Both the position numbers and the translations under genes were made by a program. From an uncultured bacterium (GTDB lineage: Bacteria > Actinomycetota > Coriobacteriia > Coriobacteriales > Coriobacteriaceae), in NCBI GenBank assembly GCA_905214465.1, contig CAJMMD010000008.1:14738-78737 (forward strand): 64,000 nucleotides of DNA. Reading direction: 5' to 3'. The notes under the pieces were generated by a model. That model searched no databases, was not told the DNA's origin, and saw only the letters and a program-made list of their open reading frames with translations. This document shows positions 27,701-33,879 of the stretch, one piece after another. How positions within the stretch are numbered: position 1 is the first letter of the stretch; the number at the start of each line of letters is the position of its first letter.

Positions 27701-28313
27701 CGTTCGCGTGTCTGCCGAGGCCGTGCGACCGGCGCGACCGGTGGCGACGATTGGTGCGACGACGTTTGGTGCATGGTCGCCCAAGGAGAACTACATTACG
27801 GTGCCCAAGGGAACGAAGCTGGAGCTTTCGGCCGAGGATGGCACGACGATTTGGTACACCACCAACGACACCTGCCCCTGCCGCGACGAAGGCCGCGTAA
27901 AGTACACCGAGCCTATTGCGCTCGATAGCAACATGTATGTGCGCATTGCGGCACAGCGCCCTGGCATGTCATACAGCGAGTATTCCGAGCGTCTGAACAT
28001 TACGATTACGGTGACCGATGAGGCGGTGCCCGCACCGACGCCCGAGCCGGACCCGACGCCTGGCGACGGCGAGCAGGGCGGCGGTGCGGATGGCTCTGGC
28101 GGCACCGGGGTACCTGCGGGCGGCTCGGCTTCGACGACGACCACGGTGACGACGAACAAGTCCAAGGGTAAGGGCGAGAACGGCAAGAAGTCCGGCGGCA
28201 CGGAGCTTGCCGGCACGGGTGACTCCGCCGCGATGACGGTCGCCGCCCTAGGCATCGCCGGTGCAACCGTTGCCGCCGCGGGCATCGCCGCGACGAAGCG
28301 TCGCAAGCGTTAG
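21714..28313 (+). CDS. large sortase-anchored surface protein C (BspA-type LRR, Ig-like domains), LAGTG sorting signal
   Basis: A 2199-aa exported protein. Residues 1-33 are a signal peptide. A Asp/Ala/Pro-rich stretch follows, then BspA-type leucine-rich repeats (about 200-410; SIKEIALPDSVEELKSYAF and similar). Several beta-sandwich regions follow up to about 1130, then a helical region (about 1150-1690). A carboxypeptidase-regulatory-like module begins VVYEGLLSNTVEGATVELW (about 1709) and ends LRVPPIQTEVNIG, next an invasin-type Ig domain (about 1905-2000) and a chitobiase-like C-terminal domain (about 2010-2100; TIWYTTNDT). A Gly/Pro/Thr-rich spacer, LAGTG, a hydrophobic helix and KRRKR end the protein. 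GAAAGGA precedes the ATG. Its last ~30 codons and the DNA beyond are nearly identical to those of surface protein B. It is probably an adhesin or host-contact protein. Confidence 0.88.
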   Translation: MRWTTVRALCRRLTIAAVTLTMVTGSLPVGAFAEVFTTDSTFVQTDVDQVDAVDPADAAPNVDAANAADPAPDAGAADPTALDAGDTPTPPASEIASAAGLTGAGQAESTPAGTLATDLVEGKELAEQQKQEEASGTEATWNEELELWATSKGATGVKGEYDDGYVAGEQTPAQYYFSIDSLTNEISIEYGDAGITTLEVPSTIDDKNVVSLTGMGSAALTSITFAPNSHVRSVGGLGGSSIKEIALPDSVEELKSYAFYKSKTLQTVTWPNNAAFTTIPEQAFKECEQLDDNVVATLPPSVKTIDYLAFAYCGVPQFYVSDTTVLTFTQVDVPGTVERIEQHAFDGCSFVSSVTISDGVKYIGAHAFASLDPAIAGKEIVLPKSVEMIEWGAFENTRYGNETNHNAVALRVMNPDLQFGEAGYPGDYNERVTIDGVTYAIPFSEGQTIYAYATDSAGNPSMVKKLADAVADRKDSVDSSKPAYTFEWMGEAAQVTGKLPQSATATLVQAGQSTPLAVGDDGSFTADALSKTAATLRISLSGYYDMVLARPGDQMTGAWNIGEIKAEDFTKIPASRAIELNVGYLEPIVGQDKTERIELDSLDKIDLTVKSGGKTLKPAKGDKENDFRIQGTALVVSQAIADADQDLEITLEPKDSLRLGGATATVKPSAGKVDIDLKPWGTATVTTKGDYQGANRVLVFRTSDGKLVADGVTYLMGYEDDDTTPIMKAETPRLKAGSYTIVAFNKTSYDIQATSYSTFSRLGLTVGKHIAQKQVKIEDGKQLDVTLDVPTFDVETYRAERGLTAGSVIADSSAVVGVETELRIHYELKDSQAAKIEIPLAKDAVEDVSAGAREAGASSDAMWAATTWEGDNLVLDMKKSAGADVFVRFKPKAAGIYAVSPLITLGEVTLPLGSTTLEVSGSRIEVDNTDVHSLLGNVAYVYAAPGKSVQLTVGTGSSAAKYTGKTNKLGRAKIEYELPQDTLAAERVTLEARVGSTDVAAAAAEVTARNYVRYVPGASVWNFDVTYRGGTQNLVKDGKDTGKSLWTFHHLPQKKNAYWTFDITLEVGNEEAADTLDLYVDCVDGKTVTIPLTQKSREGTHVRYVAEYVDEGYLKLLDEFNKANDSTYVNCGNFEQIFMPQTYRISNAQLMTMLSFDANASAKKHSAAAEERQQEFSNAVQQWHEYMMDNSFNDVDEAFNDAIDQMVADAFAEEDRDGKEGEAQGGAARKARRAPAASDGEGDDAGNDEAAQFAAELKAAVGGSSALLTQQGDSYGVNVDKMIFEDAYGTSEDWYQELAAAQGANAADAAAIKELVDHASRAEFIAQQAEDLVGQSMGIGQLNQYGSWNDATAAALNKCAGIKASEYNGQSTSGFNDLGQALGSSLSYKAADDDTVKGFKVAAPDGEQTAYIESEFIENSNNNKNQALLFNSIAMQCDILDNLYDNWNVVHSLNNSTIRGWLMAWKRNGDVSAHMKLIRTIRSLKSYKIECEMFGQVFKTDAWKAAGQAFPAATQGIGIFTGIYGVNDASKNWENVNVRMQKVKGEREGYELQHTRLLAKPEKTEDDWKCIYALRDAMEKARAFEDLLYRQLCHDSTDVAVGSIMTIAGVLTAGSAGTVVGAAYDAASTSVGSERAIKLTNAECAYDVACEQVERACQNRITVNWGELTDAEVYNANKDGLISDEKMQSIFEARYRNVAAKAAPDPAGVVYEGLLSNTVEGATVELWSADDAAGTNAVRWDAEEYEQDNPLATGADGAYNWNTPTGWYQVRVTKDGYEEARSAWLRVPPIQTEVNIGLVSTAAPEVASAHAYTDCVEVEFAQYMDASDDALVALCAQGLGDVTYTWLDKQDDPNGKPLSRVLRIRYADAREAGSTVAFELGGARNYAGTAMARWASGELVVGVRADKLKLNVEQAVTMLDGSDFELVAHVTDKAGKPFAGAKVSVGLESSAICSVDATQAVTGEDGAATFVLHGALPGLTTLTAAVDGTALSKQVDVRVSAEAVRPARPVATIGATTFGAWSPKENYITVPKGTKLELSAEDGTTIWYTTNDTCPCRDEGRVKYTEPIALDSNMYVRIAAQRPGMSYSEYSERLNITITVTDEAVPAPTPEPDPTPGDGEQGGGADGSGGTGVPAGGSASTTTTVTTNKSKGKGENGKKSGGTELAGTGDSAAMTVAALGIAGATVAAAGIAATKRRKR

Positions 28314-28350
28314 GGGTGGGTAGCGGCTCTCGTTCTCGGCCTCAGCAAAA

Positions 28351-28566
28351 TCTCAATCTGTAACACCAAACTGCCCGAAACGGCTCCAGGTGTTACAGAT
28401 TGAGATGAACTGTTCGGCCGCCAACCTAACGTCTCGATCTGTAACACGTAGCGGGGAATTTGGTCTCTAGCTGTTACAGATTGAGATGAACTGGCGGATG
28501 TTCGCACAATATCTTGATCTGTAACAACTACAAGGCTCAACGGGCTCCAGGTGTTACGGATTGAGA
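28351..28566. repeat. 216-bp triplet of 55-bp palindromic units
   Basis: Three units at 28351-28405, 28432-28486 and 28512-28566. Each has 15-bp inverted ends (consensus TCTCAATCTGTAACA / TGTTACAGATTGAGA) and a 25-nt centre; gaps between units are 26 and 25 nt. The 15-mers thus alternate in orientation every 40-41 bp. Centres are partly conserved (the first and third end in GGCTCCAGG; the second resembles 21511-21535). The triplet at 46025-46240 has the same geometry. No cas genes are near. Confidence 0.92.
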
Positions 28567-28590
28567 CAAAACGACCAGGCAAGTCCCCAA

Positions 28591-28625
28591 ACCACCACAA
28601 AGGTGCCTGTCCCCTTTGTGGTGGT
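28591..28625. repeat. GGGACAG hairpin, ACCACCACAAAGG type
   Basis: ACCACCACAAAGG and CCTTTGTGGTGGT pair perfectly around TGCCTGTCC, directly after the 216-bp triplet, in opposite orientation to the copy at 19040. Confidence 0.85.
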
Positions 28626-28641
28626 CGGTCGACCGGCATAG

Positions 28642-28680
28642 AAAAAAGTCCCCGCCGGGCGTGTGCTCGATGGGGACTTT
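28642..28680 (-). terminator. terminator of the nfnAB operon
   Basis: AAAGTCCCC (28645-28653) and GGGGACTTT (28672-28680) form a stem that, on the minus strand, is followed by a run of Ts. It lies 29 bases beyond the nfnB stop codon. Confidence 0.8.
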
Positions 28681-28708
28681 GCCGTTTGGTGGCTAGCGCT
28701 GTAGGTGA

Positions 28709-30118
28709 TTACTCGCCCAGCAGGCTCTTGGTGATCGAAGCGGCGGCCTTCTTGCCGGCGCCCATCGCCAGAATGACCGTAGCGGCACCGGTGACGATGT
28801 CGCCGCCGGCCCAGATGCGGGGATCGGTGGTCTGGCCGGTCTCCTCGTCGGCGACGATGTAGCCCCACTTGTTGAGCTCCATCTTGCCGCCGATCTTCTT
28901 TGCGAAGGGGTTGGCGTTGGTACCGATAGCAGAGATCGCGACGTCGCAGGGGATCTCCTCGATGGCGCCCTCGATGGGCACCGGGCGACGACGGCCGGAC
29001 TCGTCGGGCTCGCCGAGCTCCATCTTCTGGACCTTGACGGCGCACACGGAGCCGTCCTCGCCGGCGACAAACTCGAGCGGGGAGACGAGCGGCAGAACCT
29101 CGACGCCCTCGGCCTTAGCATGGTGCAGCTCGGCGCGACGGCAGGGCATCTCGTCCTCGGTACGACGGTAGGCGATGATGGCGTGCTCGGCGCCCAGGCG
29201 CTTGGCGGTACGGACGGCGTCCATAGCCACGTTGCCGCCACCAAAGACGACGACGTTCTTGCCGTGCTTGGTGGGGGTGTCGTACTCGGGGAACTTGTTG
29301 GCCTTCATCAGGTTCACGCGGGTGAGGTACTCGTTGGCGAAGAAGACGTTGGGCAGGTTCTCGCCGGGGACGTTGAGGAACTTGGGCAGGCCAGCGCCAG
29401 TCGCCACGTAGATGGCGTCGAAGCCCTGCTCGAACAGCTCCTCGGCCGTGGCCATGTTGCCCACGACGGAGTTGTACTCAAACTTGACGCCCATGTCCTC
29501 CAGGCCGTCAATCTCGCGCTTGACGACTGCCTTGGGCAGACGGAACTCGGGGATGCCGTAGACCAGCACGCCGCCGCCGGTGAAGAAGGCCTCAAAGACG
29601 GTAACGTCAAAGCCATTACGGGCGAGCTCGCCGGCGCAGGTGATGCCGGACGGGCCGGAGCCGACGACGGCGACCTTCTTGCCGTTCTTGGGGGCCATCT
29701 TGGGCGTGGAGGCGAGCTCGGGGCGGTCACCCAGGAAGCGCTCGAGCTGGCCGATGGCCACGGGCTCGGACTTCTTACCACGGATGCACTTGCCCTCGCA
29801 CTGGTTCTCCTGCGGGCAGACGCGGCCGCAGATAGCGGGAAGCATGGAGTCCTCGCGGATGGTATCGAGAGCGCCGCCGAAGTCCTTCGCGCGGATCTGC
29901 TCGATAAAGCGGGGAATGTTGATGTTGACGGGGCAGCCCTCAACACAGAACGGCTTCTTGCAGTTGAGGCAGCGCTCGGCCTCGGCCAGCGCCATCTCCT
30001 CGGTGAAGCCCTTGTCGACGGGGCGGAAGTCGCAGGCGCGCTCGGCAGCCGGCTCCTCGTTATCGGGGGTGCGGGGCGACTTCATATCGGCAACGAAACG
30101 ACCGTTAACTAGTGGCAT
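28709..30118 (-). CDS. nfnB: NADH-dependent ferredoxin:NADP+ oxidoreductase, large subunit (glutamate synthase small-chain-like)
   Basis: A 469-aa flavoprotein of the glutamate synthase small subunit family. The N-terminal Cys-rich part has CLNCKKPFCVEGCPVNINIP and CGRVCPQENQCEGKC for two [4Fe-4S] clusters. Two Rossmann motifs follow (VAVVGSGPSGITCAGELA and VVFGGGNVAMDAVRTA). Alone it could be called GltD or a dihydropyrimidine dehydrogenase-like subunit, but the gene overlaps by ten bases an upstream partner that carries a FAD/[2Fe-2S] reductase. That pair is diagnostic of NfnAB, which couples NADH, ferredoxin and NADP by electron bifurcation. No glutamate synthase large subunit is near. Confidence 0.88.
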   Translation of the reverse strand: MPLVNGRFVADMKSPRTPDNEEPAAERACDFRPVDKGFTEEMALAEAERCLNCKKPFCVEGCPVNINIPRFIEQIRAKDFGGALDTIREDSMLPAICGRVCPQENQCEGKCIRGKKSEPVAIGQLERFLGDRPELASTPKMAPKNGKKVAVVGSGPSGITCAGELARNGFDVTVFEAFFTGGGVLVYGIPEFRLPKAVVKREIDGLEDMGVKFEYNSVVGNMATAEELFEQGFDAIYVATGAGLPKFLNVPGENLPNVFFANEYLTRVNLMKANKFPEYDTPTKHGKNVVVFGGGNVAMDAVRTAKRLGAEHAIIAYRRTEDEMPCRRAELHHAKAEGVEVLPLVSPLEFVAGEDGSVCAVKVQKMELGEPDESGRRRPVPIEGAIEEIPCDVAISAIGTNANPFAKKIGGKMELNKWGYIVADEETGQTTDPRIWAGGDIVTGAATVILAMGAGKKAAASITKSLLGE

Positions 30119-30948
30119 GCGCAGCTCTTTTCCTCATAGGCCTTGAGGGACTCGCCCTCTTCGGAACGGTAGGCGGCCTGGCGGGCACGAAGGTCATCCC
30201 AGTCGACCAGGGTGGCATCGAAGTCGGGGCCGTCGACGCAAGCGAACTTGGTCACGCCGCCCACCTCGACGCGGCAGCAGCCGCACATACCGGTGCCGTC
30301 AACCATGATGGGGTTGAGGGACGCGGTGATGGGGGTGTCGTACTTCTGGGCGGTGAGGGTCGAGAACTTCATCATCGGAACGGGGCCGACGCAGAAGACC
30401 TGGCTCACGGCCTTGTCCTGCAGCAGGCGCTCCAGCGGAGCGGTGACAACGCCCTGCTCGCCGTAGGAGCCGTCGTCAGTGGTGATGTGGATGTGGTCCT
30501 CGTCGAGCAGCTCGCGGAACTGGTCCTCCATAAGCAGGAGGTCCTTGGTGCGGGCGCCCATGATGGCGTGCACCTCGTGGCCGGTCTCGACCAGGTGCTT
30601 GGCGACCGGGAAGGCAATTGCCAGGCCGACGCCGCCGCCAATGACGGCGCAGGGGCCCTCAGCCATCTCGGTGGGAACGCCCAGCGGGCCCACGACGTCG
30701 CGCAGCGACTCGCCGGCCTCGTAGGTGGAAAGCATCTCGGTGGTCTTGCCGATCACCATGAAGATGAACTCGACCCAGCCCTCGTCACCGTTCCAGCCGG
30801 CCAGGGTAAACGGGACACGCTCGCCCGTCTCGTTGGCGCGAACCATGAGGAACTGTCCAGCGTGCGCATGCTTGGCGATTGCAGGCGCTTCGATGCGGAA
30901 CTTGAACACCTTCTCCGAGAACTGCGTCTTCTCCAGGATCTTATACAT
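30109..30948 (-). CDS. nfnA: NADH-dependent ferredoxin:NADP+ oxidoreductase, small subunit (FAD, [2Fe-2S])
   Basis: A 279-aa protein of the ferredoxin-NADP reductase superfamily. The FAD domain shows AGQFLMVRANETGERVPFTL, the NAD domain GGGVGLAIAFPVAKHL, and the C-terminal part GTGMCGCCRVEVGG followed by ACVDGPDFD, where cysteines bind a [2Fe-2S] cluster as in NfnA, SudB and PyrK. It is the first gene of a two-gene operon with nfnB, which it overlaps by ten bases. Cytosolic. A role as sulfide dehydrogenase cannot be excluded from sequence alone. Confidence 0.88.
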   Translation of the reverse strand: MYKILEKTQFSEKVFKFRIEAPAIAKHAHAGQFLMVRANETGERVPFTLAGWNGDEGWVEFIFMVIGKTTEMLSTYEAGESLRDVVGPLGVPTEMAEGPCAVIGGGVGLAIAFPVAKHLVETGHEVHAIMGARTKDLLLMEDQFRELLDEDHIHITTDDGSYGEQGVVTAPLERLLQDKAVSQVFCVGPVPMMKFSTLTAQKYDTPITASLNPIMVDGTGMCGCCRVEVGGVTKFACVDGPDFDATLVDWDDLRARQAAYRSEEGESLKAYEEKSCACH

Positions 30949-31118
30949 AGAACCCCTCTCTTGTTAGGGCCGCCGAACCGTGCCTCCACGGAAATGGACG
31001 GTAGCCCGAATAAAACCGTACGTGCACAGGCGTTGTGCAGACATACGGTGCAAATTATACCCTCATGGACATGCTGTTTACGTGTGTCTTCGGCGGTTGG
31101 GAAAAGGGTTTATCCCGA

Positions 31119-31156
31119 CCTACCAAAAAGGGACAGGTTTATTTTGGTCGGTTTTA
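31119..31156. repeat. GGGACAG palindromic element, AAAACCTGCCA type, second copy
   Basis: CGACCTACCAAAA and TTTTGGTCGGTTTT flank AGGGACAGG. Same layout as 7131-7171, with some mismatches in the stem. Confidence 0.65.
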
Positions 31157-31170
31157 TCAGGCAAAACGAC

Positions 31171-31212
31171 AAAGGGGGCCGGCCTCGCGCTTTGGTGAGG
31201 CCGGCCCCCTTT
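31171..31212 (-). terminator. strong hairpin downstream of pth
   Basis: AAAGGGGGCCGGCCTC (31171-31186) and GAGGCCGGCCCCCTTT (31197-31212) pair perfectly around a 10-nt loop. On the minus strand it is followed by TGTCGTTTT. It probably ends the pth transcript. Confidence 0.75.
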
Positions 31213-31279
31213 GGAGCGTTATGCATGTATGGTGGCAGCGTGTTTATTGCGATGCGGCCACCGCGGCGTTTCCGCAGAT

Positions 31280-31318
31280 AAAAGCCGCCAAAATAAACAT
31301 CCCTAAATGGTAGGTTTT
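31280..31318 (-). repeat. degenerate AAAACCTACCA-type element over the pth stop codon
   Basis: Read on the minus strand it runs AAAACCTACCA, a GGGATG in place of GGGACAG, then TTTATTTTGG, matching 7131-7171 and 31119-31156. It overlaps the end of pth, as the first copy overlaps the end of purF. Confidence 0.5.
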
Positions 31319-31946
31319 AGTGCTTGCCGTTGGCGGAGGCGGCGCCGTTGACGTGGTCGCGGGCATAGATCACGCCGTGCACGATGGCGAGACCTGCGGC
31401 ATCTGCGGCGCGGGCGCAGGTGTCCTGGAAGTCCTCGGCCTCGCGGGCGCGCAGCTGCTTGAGCACATAGTCTGCCACGGCCATCTTGCCGGGAGGGTTG
31501 CCGATGCCGGTGCGGATGCGACTGAAGTCGCGGCTGCCCATCTTGTCGATGATGGAGCGCAGGCCGTTGTGGCCGGCGTGGCCGCCGCCCACCTTGACGC
31601 GTACGTCGCCGGCGGGAATGTCGAGCTCGTCGTGGATTACAAGCAGCTCCTCGGCCTTGATCTTGTACTCGCGGCAGAGCTTGGAGATGGGGCCACCCGA
31701 GGTATTCATATACGACTGCGGCTTGACCAGCACGATCTGGCGCTTGCCGCCCTCTTCCTCGGCATCGTTGATGTTGATGAGCGCGACCTCGGCGCCGGCC
31801 TGGTTTTTCCAGTACGTGACGCCGGCCTGACGGGCCAACTCGTCGATCGCCTTAAAGCCGGCGTTGTGGCGGGTCTCGGCATATTCCTCGCCCGGGTTGC
31901 CAAGCCCGGCAACCATGCGAATCTTAAGCGGCTGTGCAGCTGCCAT
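31317..31946 (-). CDS. pth: peptidyl-tRNA hydrolase
   Basis: Pth frees tRNA from peptidyl-tRNA that has dropped off the ribosome. The 209-aa protein has the family's GLGNPGEEYAETRHNAGF (with the catalytic His), KPQSYMNTSG, VIHDELDIPAGDVRVKVGG, GHAGHNGLRSI and SRIRTGIGNP. The ATG at 31946 has AAAGGA at workable spacing, whereas an ATG six bases upstream overlaps that site. The family's usual order glmU-prs-pth is kept here but interrupted by an extra gene between two 204-bp elements. Confidence 0.96.
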   Translation of the reverse strand: MAAAQPLKIRMVAGLGNPGEEYAETRHNAGFKAIDELARQAGVTYWKNQAGAEVALININDAEEEGGKRQIVLVKPQSYMNTSGGPISKLCREYKIKAEELLVIHDELDIPAGDVRVKVGGGHAGHNGLRSIIDKMGSRDFSRIRTGIGNPPGKMAVADYVLKQLRAREAEDFQDTCARAADAAGLAIVHGVIYARDHVNGAASANGKH

Positions 31947-32060
31947 GTTCATCCTTTCGTTGATTTGTCGCCTGCTATGGTGAGCGACCCTGTTGCCGCT
32001 GTCAAATGGAGGGCAATTGAGGTGAGTTGAGGGCGTTTGAGCGGTTGCAGGAAACCGGGG

Positions 32061-32264
32061 TGGACAGTTAGTTCAGATTTGTATAAAGCAAGAGGCTCTC
32101 GGCTGCCAAAATCGGAGACATGAAGCCGTTTCGGTGCTTTGGGGCGCACGTTTTGCGCTATTTCGAAGCCATTCGAGCCTTTAAATGAGGTGATTGGCCC
32201 CGAGATGGCAGCAAAGCGCCTTGAAATAAGCCGTCTGTTTATACAAATCTGAACTAACTGTCCA
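32061..32264. mobile_element. 204-bp MITE-like palindromic element, copy 1
   Basis: Perfect 27-bp terminal inverted repeats (TGGACAGTTAGTTCAGATTT at the outer end) bound a 150-bp interior with no open frame of note. A second element of the same 204-bp length and ends lies at 33590-33793. No transposase is present, so mobility would need one supplied elsewhere. Confidence 0.8.
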
Positions 32265-32297
32265 GCCTTGCTCGGCGATGTTGTCGAGATACGCTTT

Positions 32298-33425
32298 CTA
32301 GACCGGCGCGAGGCCGATTCCGGCCCGAAGGGCGTTGAGCCATGCGGCTTGACGTTTGCGATAACCCTTGATGCGATAGCGGAACCGAACCCCAGCGAGT
32401 CGATGCATCATTTGTGCGAAGGCTTCGAGCGCAACAAGGTCTTTCATTTGGTCGCGATTGATAACCAGGACGTGGATGCCCATTGCCTTGAGTCCATTAT
32501 TTCGATTGCCATCGTGGATGCGAGCATTTTGAAGCTCATGCCCAATTCCGTTGTATTCGTTGTCGACTCCGGCTGCCGGGCAATATAGGTCGCAGATGGC
32601 ATAGGGGATGCCTGAGGACATGTTGACCGCAAGAGTGTCGAAGTCGATTCGATGGTTGAGTAGCAGGCCTCCCATGGGCAGGCTGCAGCATCCGAATCCG
32701 CCAAAGCGCATGGGCGCGCCCAGGACGGCGAACATTAAGGACTCCGCTGGGGATGCGGATCCTGCTCGGGCGAGTCTGACGGCCGTGCGAAACGAGGCGT
32801 GGGAGCTACTTTTGGCAAACTGTGCGACTGCCTCGAGCTCATTTATGGTTGTGGCAGGCTCGCATTTGTAGTGCGCCTGTTCGTAGCGGGTTTCGTCTTG
32901 CTTTCCGGGTGCCGGCTGGCCGCCATGACAATCAAGATCGTCCATCGCTTCGGAGCTACCGGCCTTGGGCCACGTGTCGTCGTGGGCGATGGGGTTGGTT
33001 ATCTCGGGCGGAAGGGAGTAGGACCCCAGCAGCTCCATGAGAAGCATCAGGACTTTGGCTACAGGCTCATTCCTAGAGCACAACATGGCTGTCATGGCGG
33101 GAGACGTTGCGTAGATGTCAGCTTCGATGTGCATGATTGCTTCCGCGGGAAGCGGGGCGGTGACGCTGTGCTGGAGAAGACGTCCGTCGGGCCGTCTGTT
33201 GTTGCCGCCGGCAACAAGGAGATCTAGGCGCTCGGAGTCGTCTTCGCTCCAGGCGTCAAGCATCGCAAGAGCTACAAAGTCTATGGCGTCCTTGTTGGGA
33301 ACACAACTTGCAAGGGCTTGTGCCTGTTGCCTGTCATCGATGATGCCCCACGGAAGCGCAGAGTACGCCCGTCGAGCGCGGCGAATTGCGCGGAGGGCGG
33401 AGAAATGTGAGATCACAGTGGTCAT
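32298..33425 (-). CDS. hypothetical protein, AbiEi/Vsr-like layout with a possible PD-(D/E)XK C-terminal domain
   Basis: A 375-aa protein of unknown function. The N-terminus has ISHFSALRAIRRAR, a Ser-Ala-Leu pattern common in AbiEi-like and related coriobacterial proteins. Residues 65-140 include LDLLVAGG, YATSPAMTAML and MELLGSYS. The C-terminal part (about 255-345) reads like the nuclease fold of Vsr/DUF559: Asp279 in ICDLY, Glu290 in DNEYNG, then H-D-R spacing in ARIHDGNRNNGL and IHVLVINRDQ. No ribosome binding site is seen; a TACTTT six bases before the ATG could be a -10 box of a leaderless transcript. It sits between two 204-bp palindromic elements inside the glmU-prs-pth cluster, which suggests gain by transfer. 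Confidence 0.6.
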   Translation of the reverse strand: MTTVISHFSALRAIRRARRAYSALPWGIIDDRQQAQALASCVPNKDAIDFVALAMLDAWSEDDSERLDLLVAGGNNRRPDGRLLQHSVTAPLPAEAIMHIEADIYATSPAMTAMLCSRNEPVAKVLMLLMELLGSYSLPPEITNPIAHDDTWPKAGSSEAMDDLDCHGGQPAPGKQDETRYEQAHYKCEPATTINELEAVAQFAKSSSHASFRTAVRLARAGSASPAESLMFAVLGAPMRFGGFGCCSLPMGGLLLNHRIDFDTLAVNMSSGIPYAICDLYCPAAGVDNEYNGIGHELQNARIHDGNRNNGLKAMGIHVLVINRDQMKDLVALEAFAQMMHRLAGVRFRYRIKGYRKRQAAWLNALRAGIGLAPV

Positions 33426-33589
33426 AGCTATAAAGTACTAAGCCGTCGGCGAAATGATGCAGCCGTGGCGTTCTTTTCGCTCAAAGGGGCGTCGTGCGCC
33501 GCAGACGGTAGCAGATCGTGCGAGGGGCCTTGAAAAAGCGGGGCTCAGGGCGCTTGTTTGACCTTGGAGGCATGGATCGAGATAGGTGT

Positions 33590-33793
33590 TGGACAGTTAG
33601 TTCAGATTTGTATAAGGCGATTGAAGCGTTCCGCCATTGTCGAAGGGTTCGGTGGGCAAAATAGAGTGAATGGCATAGTGAAGACGTCCATAAGAGGAGA
33701 GATTGGCCGAGATTATGCCGGCAGGTGAACCTTTGGCGCATCAAGTGGTCCATGTGGGCGCCCAAGAAAATACAAATTTGAACTAATTGTCCA
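33590..33793. mobile_element. 204-bp MITE-like palindromic element, copy 2
   Basis: Ends match copy 1: TGGACAGTTAGTTCAGATTT starts the left arm and the inverse with three substitutions (TACAAATTTGAACTAATTGT) ends the right arm. The interior differs from copy 1 apart from short GATTGGCC and GAGAT matches. It lies between the hypothetical gene and the prs terminator. Confidence 0.75.
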
Positions 33794-33816
33794 GGGAAGG
33801 TTGGCGAGGAATAGAA

Positions 33817-33846
33817 AAAGGGTCGGAAGCGAGCTTCCGACCCTTT
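33817..33846 (-). terminator. terminator of prs
   Basis: AAAGGGTCGGAAGC and GCTTCCGACCCTTT form a perfect 14-bp stem with a two-base loop. Poly-A upstream on the plus strand gives the T-run on the minus strand. Confidence 0.9.
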
Positions 33847-33879
33847 AAAAACATCAAAGATGATGCGATACGCGTTGGA

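Noticed and set aside
28351..28566. CRISPR array
   Set aside because: Repeats alternate in orientation, are only 15 bp, the intervals are partly alike, and no cas genes are present.
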